DNA from: Parasitella parasitica
Taxonomy: Eukaryota > Mucoromycota > Mucoromycetes > Mucorales > Mucoraceae
DNA length: 22,456 nt
NCBI GenBank assembly: GCA_025201805.1
Contig: MU619338.1
Span: 74,757 to 97,212, forward strand
Direction of reading: 5' to 3'
Shown here: positions 20,681-22,456 of the stretch, in pieces
How the letters are laid out: each line of letters starts with the position of its first letter
Numbering within the stretch: the first letter of the stretch is position 1
Program-made: the position numbers and the translations under genes
The notes under the pieces: model-generated
What the model was told of the DNA's origin: nothing
The model's database searches: none
The model's input: the letters and a program-made list of their open reading frames with translations, nothing else

Positions 20681-21306
20681 GTAGAAATGTTTGATTGATC
20701 TCTATCAAAACCAGCTCTTCTAGGGTTCTGTATGCAACCGTATATGGTAACTTTTTTTCGCACGAAGTGAACCAATCATGTATGGATGAAGTCTAGGATT
20801 GACAATGTAACATTACCTTAATTTTCTGCACAAACATCCAACATGTGGAGTAAAACTGTTAAATTCTCCGATAAAAAAGGACTAGGTACAGCATTAAATT
20901 AGTCCATAAAAGATGCAATCATAATGATTATAACCAACTGGTGAACAACCGGGTGTTAGTTTCGGTAAAAGGTTATGTAATATGGCTGTAATCTTCTTAT
21001 TCCAACTGTGCTCCTTTTGCCAAGCTAAGCTTTCACAGTAATCATCCTAAAAAAGTTTTGGTTTCTTGTTTTTGACTGAAAAATCCGTTACATTGTTAAT
21101 CATCACTTTCCACTCAGCGAATAAATTTTGATAGGCACATCGTCCAGTGGAAATCAATTCATACTAGGGTAGCCTTTATTGAGCCTGTTTCAGCCCAATG
21201 TAAATCAACCCATACTTAGCTAAGAAAGCATATTGTTAGCAGTAAGGCAAATTGTAGTGACGATGGTAAGGTTTGAACACGTCCAAAAAACAATCAGCGA
21301 ATACTG
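20681..21306. other. upstream region of proline dehydrogenase, no gene seen
   Basis: About 630 bp of mixed AT-rich sequence lies between the TATA box and the first remnant ORF on the plus strand. It probably includes the regulatory region of the proline dehydrogenase gene. I found no open frame worth calling, no tRNA and no clear operator repeats. Confidence 0.5.
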
Positions 21307-22012
21307 ATGTTTTTTGTCATAGATATTAGTTTGGATTGCGATGCTAACGATGCGCATTTAATGACTCTTGCAATGGCAACGCCAACCTTGAAAACCAAAT
21401 ATGACAAAATGCACGATTCGATCAAGCAATTGTGCATGTATGTTAATCAATGAACGCAGCTATGGAACAAAAAGCAAAAATAAATGGCTCATTGAGCAGT
21501 TGTAGCTGAGCATGTTATCTCTCCTTCACTCGCGGTCAAAAACAACTACATAGTATAATATAATGCTTTCATGACAACATCAAAGACATGAGCGACCACA
21601 TATTGGAATGCAAACTGATCATTCCGCCAAAACGATTATTCGATGGTAATGTTATTGTGTCAAGCTACTATGCCTATCTGGCATTGCTGATCGACCAGTT
21701 ATCCCACCGAAGAATGCTTTCTGGCTGCCACTATTTTGAATTGGGCACGCTTGCTCAAATAAAGATTGGACGCATGAACTACATGGCAAGTTTGGCTATG
21801 TCCAAGGATTGGCAGGCTCAATTTTGATGAATTTTAGCAATGGTAAAGCCATTCTTGTGAATACGGTAGAGGCTTATGGTTGGACCAAATCACCGAGAAT
21901 TGTCTGCTTTGTCTACCTCCTCAATCCATCACAACCACTCCAACGTATCGGAATAACCCGAAAGCCAGTAGAAAGCTCATTTATGAATCAGGTACTGAAT
22001 CTTATAGAGTAA
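21307..22012 (+). pseudogene. run of broken coding-like frames, unknown family
   Basis: Four same-strand open pieces follow one another in different frames. They are 21307-21453 (48 codons, MFFVIDISLDCDAND...), 21440-21505 (MLINERSYGTKSKNKW), 21588-21827 (79 codons) and about 21735-22012 (CSNKDWTHELHGKFGYVQ..., through PRIVCFVYLLN). Consecutive pieces overlap or nearly abut, as expected of a single gene broken by small indels, and composition is more protein-like than in the other gaps. I could not find splice pairs that join all four pieces. I do not recognise a family. It may be a degraded host or transposon gene, or an intact gene whose introns I failed to see. Confidence 0.35.
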
Positions 22013-22217
22013 ATCAATCAATATTAATACGTCTAGTTTGTTCATATGGATACGAATTGATGCCTCGTACTTGGTAATCATCCATTTGTAGTAAATTCAA
22101 GTTACTATAAATAGTCGTATAATTATAAGTCAAATAAACATTATTCTTTATTCTACATATTTATTATTTTTTACAACAAACAGAAATGTTTCAGCTACAG
22201 TTAGCGCAACACTAAAG
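22013..22217. other. AT-rich spacer between the broken ORFs and the repeat
   Basis: There is no open frame of note. AAATAAACA at about 22131-22139 could be a polyadenylation signal for a transcript from the broken locus. Nothing else was recognised. Confidence 0.4.
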
Positions 22218-22354
22218 GGCGGTTTTTTAAATAAAAGGGCGGTTTTTAAAATTCTCAATAGGCGGATTTTTTTTTTCCAAAGGGCGGTTTTTGTTTTCTC
22301 AAAAGGCGGTTACAATTTTCTCAAAAGGCGGTTACTGTTTTCTCAAAAGGCGGT
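22218..22354 (+). repeat. 22-bp-period tandem repeat with GGCGGT core, seven copies
   Basis: The cores GGCGGT/A start at 22218, 22238, 22261, 22283, 22305, 22327 and 22349, so the spacings are 20, 23, 22, 22, 22 and 22. The right-hand units have the form AAAAGGCGGTTA....TTTTCTC. The left units are more diverged, with T-rich spacers. The period is not a multiple of three and the frames contain stops, so this is not coding. There are no unique spacers, so it is not CRISPR. It lies about 200 bp right of the broken ORFs and upstream of whatever follows the window. Confidence 0.85.
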
Positions 22355-22456
22355 CTCTTCAATCCTCAGTAGATATTTTTTACAGTTGTTTGTGACATTT
22401 TATTAGATAGGATTGCCTTTTAAGCAATCTTCAAATATGTTTACCGAATGTTGTAC

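Noticed and set aside
21265-21285. tRNA T-arm-like GGTTTGAAC
   Set aside because: It does not fit GGTTCGANNCC and has no matching acceptor, D or anticodon arms nearby.
22218-22354. CRISPR-like array
   Set aside because: The period is 22 bp with no unique spacers, the units are diverged, and the host is clearly eukaryotic.

Overview
This window looks like an ordinary nuclear segment from an early-diverging fungus, most likely Mucoromycota/Mucorales. It is AT-rich and gene-dense. Its genes are cut by many short introns (mostly 49-80 nt, GT...AG) whose removal restores uninterrupted reading frames, and it carries many long poly(A)/poly(T) runs. Every recognisable product is a conserved eukaryotic housekeeping protein. 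I see no rRNA, tRNA, CRISPR array, plasmid or phage module, or intact transposon.

Layout. A divergent partial gene lies at the left edge (137 to beyond 1, minus). Next come a 3-exon Red1/ZFC3H1-type zinc-finger protein (373-2811, +), a 1.3 kb stretch without a supported gene, and a 3-exon orphan gene (4087-5166, +). The orphan converges on, and overlaps by 17 bp, the mitochondrial phosphatidylglycerophosphate phosphatase GEP4 (5852-5150, -). GEP4 is head-to-head, 111 bp apart, with a 3-ketodihydrosphingosine reductase TSC10/KDSR (5964-7118, +). That gene ends 4 bp from the tail of the copper chaperone COX19 (7530-7123, -). A stand-alone WRN-type DEDDy 3'-5' exonuclease (8938-7657, -) and an Ariadne-type RBR ubiquitin ligase (11208-9184, -) follow in tandem. 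After a 2.7 kb AT-rich gap come a 9-exon GPI1/PIG-Q gene (16658-13942, -), a divergent GIY-YIG (T5orf172/DUF1766-like) gene (17032-18244, +) and mitochondrial proline dehydrogenase (20577-18454, -). The right end holds broken coding-like ORFs of unknown family (21307-22012) and a 22-bp-period tandem repeat with a GGCGGT core (22218-22354).

How the genes relate. This is not an operon or a recognised cluster. Three genes act in membrane-lipid or lipid-anchor synthesis: GEP4 in cardiolipin, KDSR in sphingolipid and GPI1 in GPI anchors. Three are mitochondrial (GEP4, COX19 and proline dehydrogenase). GEP4 and KDSR probably share a promoter. All exon-intron structures were deduced by eye from splice consensus, frame continuity and family motifs; none rests on transcript data. 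I did not find a convincing undescribed system. The best leads are the orphan gene, the GIY-YIG gene, the 22-bp repeat, the decayed locus beside it and the unusual splice architecture of the Ariadne gene.
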